Assembly (NCBI GenBank): GCA_021794705.1 | Contig: JAJYQH010000346.1 | Location: 1 to 9,872 of the forward strand | Direction: 5' to 3' | Length of the DNA: 9,872 nucleotides | Source of the DNA: Actinomycetes bacterium | Lineage (GTDB): Bacteria > Actinomycetota > Actinomycetes > Propionibacteriales > Propionibacteriaceae | Part shown: one piece after another, positions 1 through 5,845 of the stretch | Layout of the letters: every line of letters begins with the position of its first letter | How positions within the stretch are numbered: the first letter of the stretch is position 1 | Translations under genes and position numbers: made by a program | Notes under the pieces: model-generated | Database searches by the model: none | Told to the model about the DNA's origin: nothing | The model's input: the letters and a program-made list of their open reading frames with translations, nothing else

Positions 1-17
1 GGCCGGGGCGCCCGGCC
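1..17. repeat. perfect GC-rich inverted repeat at window edge
   Basis: GGCCGGG (1-7) and CCCGGCC (11-17) form a perfect 7-bp inverted repeat around a GCG loop. It may be part of a hairpin ending an upstream transcript, or chance in very GC-rich DNA. No T-run follows, so I do not call it a terminator. Nothing coding can be assigned to bases 1-34. Confidence 0.3.
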
Positions 18-34
18 CCGACCGGCGGTCGCGG

Positions 35-40
35 CACAAT
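35..40 (+). promoter_or_regulatory. putative -10 hexamer of a leaderless DUF4282 gene
   Basis: CACAAT (4 of 6 matches to TATAAT) ends 7 nt before the ATG at 48. That places the expected transcription start on or next to the start codon. No good -35 is visible at the usual distance. The same spacing recurs at three other genes in this window. It argues for ATG 48 over ATG 39, because ATG 39 lies inside the hexamer. Confidence 0.35.
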
Positions 41-47
41 GGCAGGC

Positions 48-896
48 ATGTCCACGCAGAACTGGAACCAGAACCCGAACGAGCCGAACGACCAGGCGTC
101 GTGGGGCTCCTCGTGGGACGCCGTGGGGCGCCCGAACCCGCCCCAGCCCGGCCAGCCACCCGAGGGCATCCCCGGGCAGCCGGGCCCGACGCGCCCCTAC
201 CCGGGCCAGCCGCTGCCGAACGGGTCGGCGTCCGAGCCGACCATCCCCGGGTTCCAGCCCGGCGTCCCGGCGTCGCAGCCCACCGCGCCGCCGCCCGGTG
301 AGGGGAACTGGGTGGCTCCGGGGTGGAACGCCCCCCAGCAGGACCAGTGGCAGACCGGCTGGCACAACAGCACCCAGCAACCCGACGGACCGCGCTACGG
401 CGACCAGCCCGCGGGCCAGCAGTGGCAGCCGCCCGCGGGCCAGGCGTGGGCCGGGGACGACTGGAACCGCACCCCGGCGCCCCGACCGGCCCGCACCAGC
501 CCACTGGCGGGCTTCCTCAGCGCCCTGTTCGACCTCGACTTCCGCCGCTACGTCACGCCCCAGATCGTGCGGATCCTCTACATCCTGTCGATCATCGCCG
601 TGGGGCTGTACTGGATCGGGTCGGTGATCACCCTGTTCGCCGCCTCGCGGTCGACCTCGGTGCTCACCGGGCAGACCACCACGAACGGCGGCGTCGTCTT
701 CCTCGCGGTGCTCGACCTGCTCATCGGCTGGATCTTCGCCCTCGCCGCGATCGCCCTCGTGCGCATGCAGTACGAGTACATCCTCGCGCTCATCCGCACG
801 AGCGAGTACGCGCGCGACATCAAGGCGCACCTCGGGGCGCCGGACGCCGGCGACAGCCGGGGGCGCGGCGACGCGTCCCGGCCGGAGGTCTCCTGA
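48..896 (+). CDS. DUF4282 domain membrane protein with Pro/Gln/Trp-rich N-terminus
   Basis: The product is 282 aa from ATG 48; ATG 39 would add three residues but lies in a likely -10 element. Residues 1-150 are low-complexity and rich in Pro, Gly, Gln and Trp, with repeated GQP- and GW-like turns, and are probably disordered and cytoplasmic. Residues 153-260 match the DUF4282 pattern: an amphipathic FLSALFDLDFRRYVTP entry, a membrane segment at about 173-198, a polar loop, and a second segment at about 215-239. A conserved-looking VRMQYEYILALIRTSEYARDI tail follows. The C-terminus is hydrophilic and charged. The biochemical role of DUF4282 is not established, so none is assigned. The gene converges on the E2 gene with only 25 bp between the stop codons, so it is probably transcribed alone. 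Family assignment is firm; function is unknown. Confidence 0.85.
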   Translation: MSTQNWNQNPNEPNDQASWGSSWDAVGRPNPPQPGQPPEGIPGQPGPTRPYPGQPLPNGSASEPTIPGFQPGVPASQPTAPPPGEGNWVAPGWNAPQQDQWQTGWHNSTQQPDGPRYGDQPAGQQWQPPAGQAWAGDDWNRTPAPRPARTSPLAGFLSALFDLDFRRYVTPQIVRILYILSIIAVGLYWIGSVITLFAASRSTSVLTGQTTTNGGVVFLAVLDLLIGWIFALAAIALVRMQYEYILALIRTSEYARDIKAHLGAPDAGDSRGRGDASRPEVS

Positions 897-921
897 TCGT
901 TCGGCCCCGGAGCGGCCCGGC

Positions 922-2526
922 TCAGTACAGCAGGGCCAGCGTCGGGTCCTCGAGGATCGCCGCGACGTCGTAGAGGAACCGCGAGCCCTGCTCGCCGTCG
1001 ATCAGCCGGTGGTCGAACGACAACGCGACGGTGGTGACCCAGCGGGGCTCCACCCGCTCGTTCGCCCCCTCGCCGACCACCCACGGACGCCGCTGGATGG
1101 CGCCCATGCACAGGATCGCCGACTCGTTGCGGTTGATGATCGGCGTCCCGGCGTCGATGCCGAAGACACCGACGTTGGTGATCGTGAAGGTGCCGTTGGC
1201 GTAGTCGGCGGGTTGCAGCTTGCCCTCGCGGCTCACCTGCACCAGCTGGTTGGTGGCCCGGGCGAGCTCGAGCAGCGACATCCGCTGGGCGCCCTTGATG
1301 TTCGGCACCATCAGTCCCCGCGGGGTCGCCGCGGCGATGCCGAGGTTGACGTCCTCGTGGTAGACGATCTCCTGGTTCTCCTCGTCCCACGAGGCGTTGA
1401 TCACAGGCGTCGCCTCCATCGCGAGGCACACGGCCTTGGCGTGCAGCAGCAGCGGCGAGATGCGCAGGCCCGCGAACTCCCGGCGCGCCTTGATCCGCTC
1501 GACCATGTCCATCGTCGCGGTGATGTCGACGGTCACCCACTCGGTGACGTGCACGTGCGTGGTGACGGAGTCGATCATCGCCTGCGCGGTGACCTTCCGG
1601 ACGCCGCGGATCGGCTCGCGCCGCTCCCCACCGGTCGACCCGCGACGGAACGAGTCCCCCGAGGTGCGGGCCGACTCGTCGCCGACGAACGATCCGCCGA
1701 AGCCGCCCTCCGCCGATCCGACGTACGACTCGGACCCGATGCTCTGCTCGCCGAACCGGCCCCCCGCGTACTCCTTCTGGTTTCCCTGACCGAACTGCCC
1801 GTTCGTGGCGGCCTCGTCCTCGCTCATCACCCGGCCGGAGGCCAGCGTCTGCAAAGCGGCGGCGGCCTCGACGTCGCCGCGGGTGATCCGACCGTCGGGT
1901 CCGGTGCCGCTGACGGTCTCGAGGTCGACGCCCAGCAGCTTGGCGAGCCGACGCACCGGCGGCTTGGCCAACTTCGGTCCCGAGCCGCGCGCCGGCACGA
2001 TGTCGGTGCTCCGCGGGGCCTGCCCCGGCTCGGGCAGCGGGTCGCCGTGCGGCTCGGCCACGACCGGTCCCCCGGGCGTCACCTCGTCGGCGCGGCGTCC
2101 GTGCTCGCTCTGCTGGTAGCCCGCGTTGTAGTCCTCGTGCACCTGGCGGCCGTTGGCCTCACCCGCCGGACGACGCCGGCGCCGCCGGGACGCCGACCCG
2201 CTCGGCCCGTACCCCACGAGGTTGGGACCGGAGCCGTCCCCGGCGTCACCCGCCTCGCCGGAGGGAGCGGCGTCCGCGGGCGCGCTGCCCGACCCGTCGT
2301 CGATGCTGACGATGGGCGTTCCCACCTCCACCGTCGCGCCCTCGGGGACGAGCAGCGCGCTGATCGTGCCGGCGACCGGCGCGGGGAGCTCGACGAGGGA
2401 CTTGCTCGTCTCGATCTCGACGATGATGTCGTTGACCTTGACGGTGTCGCCCTCGGCGACCATCCAGCGGATGATCTCGGCCTCGACGAGGCCCTCGCCC
2501 GGGTCGGGCAGGCGGAACTGGAACAT
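922..2526 (-). CDS. bkdC: dihydrolipoamide acyltransferase, E2 of a branched-chain 2-oxoacid dehydrogenase-type complex
   Basis: This 534-aa protein transfers the acyl group made by E1 to CoA through a lipoyl arm. Residues 1-77 are a lipoyl domain with the lipoylated lysine in ETSKS (K42). Residues 78-182 form a long linker with an NLVGYGP motif and a six-Arg run (114-119). Residues 183-221 are the E1/E3-binding domain (PKLAKPPVRRLAKLLGVDL ... DGRITRGDVEAA). Residues 305-534 are the catalytic domain, with HRLIDG holding the active-site His506 and Asp510. A Gly/Ser/Gln-rich stretch at about 229-304 between the binding and catalytic domains is unusually long. A GAGGGAGA ribosome site lies 4 nt before ATG. 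The gene is last in the operon, 30 bp after E1beta. The single lipoyl domain and separate E1 subunits fit a BkdC-type rather than AceF-type enzyme. The substrate is inferred, and pyruvate or another 2-oxoacid is not excluded. Confidence 0.88.
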   Translation of the reverse strand: MFQFRLPDPGEGLVEAEIIRWMVAEGDTVKVNDIIVEIETSKSLVELPAPVAGTISALLVPEGATVEVGTPIVSIDDGSGSAPADAAPSGEAGDAGDGSGPNLVGYGPSGSASRRRRRRPAGEANGRQVHEDYNAGYQQSEHGRRADEVTPGGPVVAEPHGDPLPEPGQAPRSTDIVPARGSGPKLAKPPVRRLAKLLGVDLETVSGTGPDGRITRGDVEAAAALQTLASGRVMSEDEAATNGQFGQGNQKEYAGGRFGEQSIGSESYVGSAEGGFGGSFVGDESARTSGDSFRRGSTGGERREPIRGVRKVTAQAMIDSVTTHVHVTEWVTVDITATMDMVERIKARREFAGLRISPLLLHAKAVCLAMEATPVINASWDEENQEIVYHEDVNLGIAAATPRGLMVPNIKGAQRMSLLELARATNQLVQVSREGKLQPADYANGTFTITNVGVFGIDAGTPIINRNESAILCMGAIQRRPWVVGEGANERVEPRWVTTVALSFDHRLIDGEQGSRFLYDVAAILEDPTLALLY

Positions 2527-2556
2527 CGTTTCTCCCTCGGCTTCGAGAACAGGGTG

Positions 2557-3531
2557 TCAGTAGGCCAGCGACCGGTCGACTGCGTCGAGGATGCGGTCGA
2601 CGTCGGGCAGGAAGTCGCTCTCGACCCGGGAGTTCGGGTAGGGGAGGTCGTGCCCCGTGACCCGCAGCACCGGCGACTCCATGAGGTAGAACAGCTCCTC
2701 ACCCAGCCGGGCGGCCACCTCCGCGCCCACGCCGAGCGTGCGGACGTCCTCGTGGACGACGACGGCGCGCCGGGTGCGCCGGACTGAGTGGGTCAGCGTG
2801 ACCATGTCGATCGGCGAGAGGCTGCGCAGGTCGATCACCTCGAGCGAGCGCCCCTCCTCCTCGGCGATCGTGGCCGCCTCGACGCAGGTCTTCACCATCG
2901 GCCCGTAGGCGATGAGGGTGGCGTCGGTGCCGCCGCGCACGATCCGCGCCTGGTGCAGCGCGATCGGCTTCGACTCGTGCACCACCTCGCCCTTGTCGTG
3001 GTAGCGGCGCTTCGGCTCGAGGAAGATCACCGGGTCGTCGGAGGCGACCGCCTGCTGGATCATCCAGTAGGCGTCGTTGGGGTTGGAACAGGTGACGACC
3101 TTGAGCCCCGCGGTGTGCACGAAGTAGGCCTCCGGCGACTCGGAGTGGTGCTCGATCGCGCCGATCCCGCCGCCGTAGGGGATCCGGACGACCATGGGGA
3201 CGCTGCTGCGGCCGTTGGTGCGGTTGTGGAACTTGGCCACCTGGCTGACGATCTGGTCGAAGCCGGGATAGACGAAGCCGTCGAACTGGATCTCGATGAC
3301 CGGCCGATAGCCCCGCATCGCCATGCCGAACGACGTGCCGATGATCCCCGACTCCGCGAGCGGGGCGTCGATGACCCGCTCCTCGCCGAAGTCCTTCTGC
3401 AGCCCCTCGGTGATGCGGAACACCCCGCCGAGCTTGCCGATGTCCTCGCCGAACAACAGCACCTTGGGGTTGGCGTCGAGCGCCCGGCGCAGGCCGGCGT
3501 TGAGCGCCTTGGCCATCGTCATCGTGCTCAT
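2557..3531 (-). CDS. bkdB: 2-oxoacid dehydrogenase E1 component, beta subunit
   Basis: This 324-aa protein is full length for the family. With E1alpha it forms the alpha2beta2 thiamine-diphosphate decarboxylase that starts oxidative decarboxylation of 2-oxoacids. Diagnostic stretches are LLFGEDIGKLGGVFRIT (25-41), DAPLAESGIIGTSFGMA (55-71) with the cofactor-activating Glu60, IQFDGFVYPGFDQI (81-94), VRIPYGGGIGAIEHHSESPE (115-134), and the C-terminal transketolase-like domain beginning near TLIAYGPMVKTC (205-216) with DLRSLSPID. The start MSTMTMAKALN is chosen because GAGGAGAG lies 6 nt upstream. The in-frame extension to 4050 would run through E1alpha and is rejected. The ATG overlaps the E1alpha stop codon (ATGA), indicating translational coupling and a stoichiometric product. 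Confidence 0.92.
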   Translation of the reverse strand: MSTMTMAKALNAGLRRALDANPKVLLFGEDIGKLGGVFRITEGLQKDFGEERVIDAPLAESGIIGTSFGMAMRGYRPVIEIQFDGFVYPGFDQIVSQVAKFHNRTNGRSSVPMVVRIPYGGGIGAIEHHSESPEAYFVHTAGLKVVTCSNPNDAYWMIQQAVASDDPVIFLEPKRRYHDKGEVVHESKPIALHQARIVRGGTDATLIAYGPMVKTCVEAATIAEEEGRSLEVIDLRSLSPIDMVTLTHSVRRTRRAVVVHEDVRTLGVGAEVAARLGEELFYLMESPVLRVTGHDLPYPNSRVESDFLPDVDRILDAVDRSLAY

Positions 3532-4700
3532 CGGGCACTCTCCTCGGACAGCGGCTCGAAGCGGGCGAGGTAGCTCAGGTGCGCGTCCCGGTCGTCCTCG
3601 GACTCGGCCGTCGGTTCGCGGAACAGCACGTCGAAGCGGTGCGCGAGCGACTCGCTGTCGAGCTGGCGGCAGGTGGACCGGATGTGCTCGCCGAGGGCGT
3701 CGGCCTCGGCGTCCAGGTCGGAGAGCCACCCGTCGTCGATCGCCCCGGCGTCGAGCAGGTAGGTCTTCACCCGCTCGATCGGGTCCTTGCGCCGCCACGC
3801 CTCGGTCTCCTCGGAGAGCCGGTACTTGGTCGGATCGTCGGACGTGGTGTGCGCGCCCATGCGGTAGGTGAAGGCCTCGATGAATGCGGGTCCCTGCCCC
3901 TGGCGGGCCCGCTCCATCGCCCAGTCGGTGACCGCCTTGACGGCGAGCACGTCGTTGCCGTCGACGCGTACGCCCGGGAACCCGTAGCCCCAGGCTCGTT
4001 GGTAGAGGGGGATGCGGCTCTGCCGGGTGGACGGCTCGCTGATGGCCCACTGGTTGTTCATGCAGAAGAAGACGACGGGGGCCTGGAAGCTGGCCGCGAA
4101 CACGTACGACTCGTTGACGTCGCCCTGGCTGGAGGCGCCGTCCCCGTGGTAAACGAGCACGGCGGCGTTGCGGTCGGGCTCGGGGTTGCCGATCAGCCCG
4201 TCGCGCTGGAGCGCCATCGCATAGCCGGTCGCGTGCAACGTCTGGGCGCCGATGATGATCTGGTACTGGCCGAAGCGGTGCTCGTCGATGTCCCAGTCGC
4301 CCATCGAGGTGCCCCGGAACAGCGCGAGCATGTCGCCGACGGGGACGCCGCGGAGCATGGCGACACCGTGCTCGCGATAGGTGGGGAACACCATGTCGGC
4401 GTCCCGCACCGCGCGTCCGGACCCGATCTGTGCCGCCTCCTGTCCGAGCAGCGGCGGCCAGAGTCCCAGTTCGCCCTGCCGTTGGAGGCTCGTGCCCTCC
4501 AGGTCGAGGCGGCGCGCGAGCACCATCTCGCGGAGGAGTCCGGCGATCTCGGCGTCGTCACCGGTGAAGGCGAAGTCCGGATGCTCGACCCGGCGACCCT
4601 CCGGCGTGAGCAACTGCACCATCTCGTCGGACGCCGTCATGGCGTCCGCGTGCGGCGTGGCACCTGGTGGGCCACCCCAGGGCTGGAGGGGCTGACTCAT
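3528..4700 (-). CDS. bkdA: 2-oxoacid dehydrogenase E1 component, alpha subunit
   Basis: This 390-aa protein carries the thiamine diphosphate/Mg-binding motif GDGASSQGDVNES (186-198), ending at the paired Asn of CMNNQWAIS (215-216). The catalytic-loop region is YRMGAHTTSDDPTKYR (279-294). The entry motif LLGQEAAQIGSGRAV (84-98) and FPTYREHG (105-112) are typical of E1alpha of PdhA/BkdA type. The N-terminal ~40 residues are Pro/Gly-rich and poorly conserved. The start is supported by GAAAGGA 5 nt before ATG. It is the first gene of the operon, read divergently from the response regulator. Separate alpha and beta subunits exclude the homodimeric AceE type. The branched-chain substrate is inferred from the operon type; annotation pipelines may call it pyruvate dehydrogenase alpha. 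No E3 gene is present in the window. Confidence 0.9.
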   Translation of the reverse strand: MSQPLQPWGGPPGATPHADAMTASDEMVQLLTPEGRRVEHPDFAFTGDDAEIAGLLREMVLARRLDLEGTSLQRQGELGLWPPLLGQEAAQIGSGRAVRDADMVFPTYREHGVAMLRGVPVGDMLALFRGTSMGDWDIDEHRFGQYQIIIGAQTLHATGYAMALQRDGLIGNPEPDRNAAVLVYHGDGASSQGDVNESYVFAASFQAPVVFFCMNNQWAISEPSTRQSRIPLYQRAWGYGFPGVRVDGNDVLAVKAVTDWAMERARQGQGPAFIEAFTYRMGAHTTSDDPTKYRLSEETEAWRRKDPIERVKTYLLDAGAIDDGWLSDLDAEADALGEHIRSTCRQLDSESLAHRFDVLFREPTAESEDDRDAHLSYLARFEPLSEESAR

Positions 4701-4827
4701 CGAGATCCTTTCCGGCGACGGCGTGGGCGCGGAGACGACCGGAGTCCCGCCGGCGGGAGCCGGGGCCGGGCGGCGATCGCTGGGTCGAGACTAGTTGGAC
4801 ATATGGTGTGAAGGAGACGCGAAACGC

Positions 4828-4862
4828 TAACCTACGCAACCGGAGGTTACTACACCGTAACC
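4828..4862. promoter_or_regulatory. TAACC/GGTTA operator-like cluster upstream of the bkd operon
   Basis: Three half-sites alternate here: TAACCT (4828-4833), AGGTTAC (4844-4850) and GTAACC (4857-4862). The last two form a perfect inverted repeat, GGTTAC-N6-GTAACC, spanning 18 bp. The first two form TAACCT-N10-AGGTTA. This arrangement is typical of sites for dimeric repressors such as TetR-family proteins. Mycobacterial bkd operons are known to be controlled by a TetR-type repressor (BkaR), but I cannot show that this motif is the same. No regulator of that kind is encoded in the window. Confidence 0.5.
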
Positions 4863-4943
4863 AAGTGGGCCAAGGACTCATGCGCGTCCGCCGGCGCATC
4901 GTCGAGCGGCCGCGTCGGTGGGTGAGCACCGACGAGACCCCCC

Positions 4944-4965
4944 ATCGGGGTGAGGTCACCCCGAT
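4944..4965. promoter_or_regulatory. 22-bp perfect palindrome upstream of the response regulator
   Basis: ATCGGGGTGA (4944-4953) and TCACCCCGAT (4956-4965) are perfectly complementary arms around GG. The site lies about 80 bp before the -35 hexamer of the regulator gene. It contains the GGGGTGA half-site that recurs downstream. It could be an operator or, less likely, an RNA hairpin; there is no T-run. Confidence 0.5.
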
Positions 4966-4999
4966 CCCGCAAACCTCCTCACTAGGTGGGAGGCCCGAA

Positions 5000-5028
5000 G
5001 GGGTGTGACGATCCCACCCCGCGGGGTG
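5000..5028. promoter_or_regulatory. GGGGTG/CACCCC repeat cluster just upstream of the regulator promoter
   Basis: GGGGTG occurs at 5000-5005, CACCCC at 5015-5020 and GGGGTG at 5023-5028. CACCCCGCGGGGTG (5015-5028) is a perfect 14-bp palindrome. It ends 19 bp before the -35 hexamer, a position suited to activation or autoregulation. With the palindrome at 4944-4965 there are five half-sites in about 85 bp. A related CCACCC/GGGTGG repeat precedes the radical SAM gene. Binding by the adjacent response regulator is an inference. Confidence 0.45.
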
Positions 5029-5047
5029 AGCAGATTCCGCTAACCCG

Positions 5048-5076
5048 TTGGTGGCCCGATCGCCGGATGCAATACT
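5048..5076 (+). promoter_or_regulatory. sigma70-like promoter giving a leaderless response-regulator mRNA
   Basis: TTGGTG (5048-5053) and AATACT (5071-5076) are separated by exactly 17 bp. The GTG start codon at 5083 begins 6 nt after the -10, where transcription would start. No ribosome-binding sequence precedes the GTG, which agrees with a leaderless message. This is the best-formed promoter in the window. Confidence 0.6.
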
Positions 5077-5082
5077 CCGAAA

Positions 5083-5778
5083 GTGACTTCTGGGCCTTCC
5101 GCCGCGCCGCCGGTGCGCATCTCCGTCGTCAACGACTACGAGTTGGTGGTCCAGGGCGTTCGCATGATGCTGGCCCCCTGGTCCCACCGGATCGAAGTCG
5201 TCGAACTCGACGTCCACTCCACCGTCCGCCAGCCCGTCGACATCGCGCTGTTCGACATGTTCGGGCAGGACCGCTCCGCCCTGCAGAAGGTGCGGGTGCA
5301 CCTCCGGGACGCCGGCGTCGGCAAGGTCGTCGTCTACTCCTGGCAGTTCACCCGGGAGGCCGCGCAGGCGTTGCTCGAAGCGGGCGTGTCCGGGGTCATC
5401 TCCAAGCGACTCCCCGCCGCCCGCCTCGCCGGCGCACTGCTCGACGTGGCGGCCGGGCACACCGTCGTCGCGGCCAACGGCTGGTCGCTGCGGGGCGATG
5501 ATCCCGCCCCCGCTCCCGAGGTCGCCGAGAACCACGCCGACTGGCCCGGGCGCGAGTACGGGCTCACGATGCGCGAGGCCGAGATGATCGCGATGATCAC
5601 CCAGGGCCTCACCAACACCGAGATCGCCCGCCGGGCCTTCATCAGCGGCAACACGGTGAAGTCGTACATCCGCGCCGCCTACCGCAAGATCGGCGTCACC
5701 CGGCGCTCGCAGGCCGTGGCGTGGGGGCTGCGCCACAACATGACGCCGCACGCGAGCCGGGTGACCCCCGCGTCCTGA
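5083..5778 (+). CDS. orphan NarL/LuxR-type response regulator
   Basis: This 231-aa protein starts at GTG. The N-terminal receiver (about 11-130) begins VRISVVNDYELVVQGV, with Asn17-Asp18 in place of the usual acidic pair. Asp58 in ALFDMF is the likely phosphorylation site, with Ser86 and Lys108 at the conserved switch positions. A short linker (about 138-158) leads to a LuxR-type helix-turn-helix (161-218): LTMREAEMIAMITQGLTNTE, then IARRAFISGNTVKSYIRAAY. The length is normal for the NarL/FixJ class. No histidine kinase is encoded nearby, so it is an orphan. It sits divergent from the bkd operon and 67 bp before the HemY-type gene. Its own upstream repeats suggest autoregulation. The target genes are unknown; family assignment is firm. 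Confidence 0.88.
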   Translation: MTSGPSAAPPVRISVVNDYELVVQGVRMMLAPWSHRIEVVELDVHSTVRQPVDIALFDMFGQDRSALQKVRVHLRDAGVGKVVVYSWQFTREAAQALLEAGVSGVISKRLPAARLAGALLDVAAGHTVVAANGWSLRGDDPAPAPEVAENHADWPGREYGLTMREAEMIAMITQGLTNTEIARRAFISGNTVKSYIRAAYRKIGVTRRSQAVAWGLRHNMTPHASRVTPAS

Positions 5779-5832
5779 CCGTTCCGAGCCTCGGCGGTGC
5801 GGGGCACCCTCCGCGGTCCGGCCGCCGCTGGG

Positions 5833-5838
5833 TAAAGT
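5833..5838 (+). promoter_or_regulatory. putative -10 hexamer of a leaderless hemY-type gene
   Basis: TAAAGT matches TATAAT at four of six positions and ends 7 nt before the GTG at 5846. No convincing -35 is seen. The upstream in-frame GTG at 5837 lies inside this hexamer, which favours 5846 as the start. The gene may also be read through from the regulator 67 bp upstream. Confidence 0.4.
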
Positions 5839-5845
5839 GCCTGCG

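Larger units (their letters stand above)
4701..5082. other. divergent intergenic regulatory region between bkdA and the response regulator
   Basis: This 382-bp gap has no convincing ORF. It is locally more AT-rich around 4795-4865 than its surroundings. Two distinct clusters of inverted repeats occupy it: TAACC/GGTTA at 4828-4862, on the operon side, and GGGGTG/CACCCC at 4944-5028, on the regulator side. A sigma70-like plus-strand promoter lies at 5048-5076. The minus-strand promoter of the bkd operon must also be here. TTGGCC and TAACCT on the minus strand, 18 bp apart near 4844-4873, are a weak candidate that overlaps the repeats. Confidence 0.75.

Noticed and set aside
1009..2787. 592-codon open frame on the plus strand opposite E2
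   Set aside because: It is the antisense shadow of the E2 and E1beta genes in GC-rich DNA; the composition is Arg/Val/Leu/Asp repeats with no recognisable domain.
3532..4050. N-terminal extension of E1beta in the same frame
   Set aside because: It lies wholly inside E1alpha in another frame; the ATG at 3531 has a good ribosome site.
4921..5040. Riboswitch or structured leader upstream of the response regulator
   Set aside because: The best promoter starts transcription at the GTG codon, so these repeats would lie outside the mRNA.
5031..5040. GCAGATTC match to the 75-nt repeat terminus near 5030
   Set aside because: Only eight matching bases and no partner terminus at the right distance.
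5796..5808. GGTGC-GGG-GCACC hairpin between the regulator and hemY
   Set aside because: Too short and without a T-run to call a terminator; expected by chance in such DNA.
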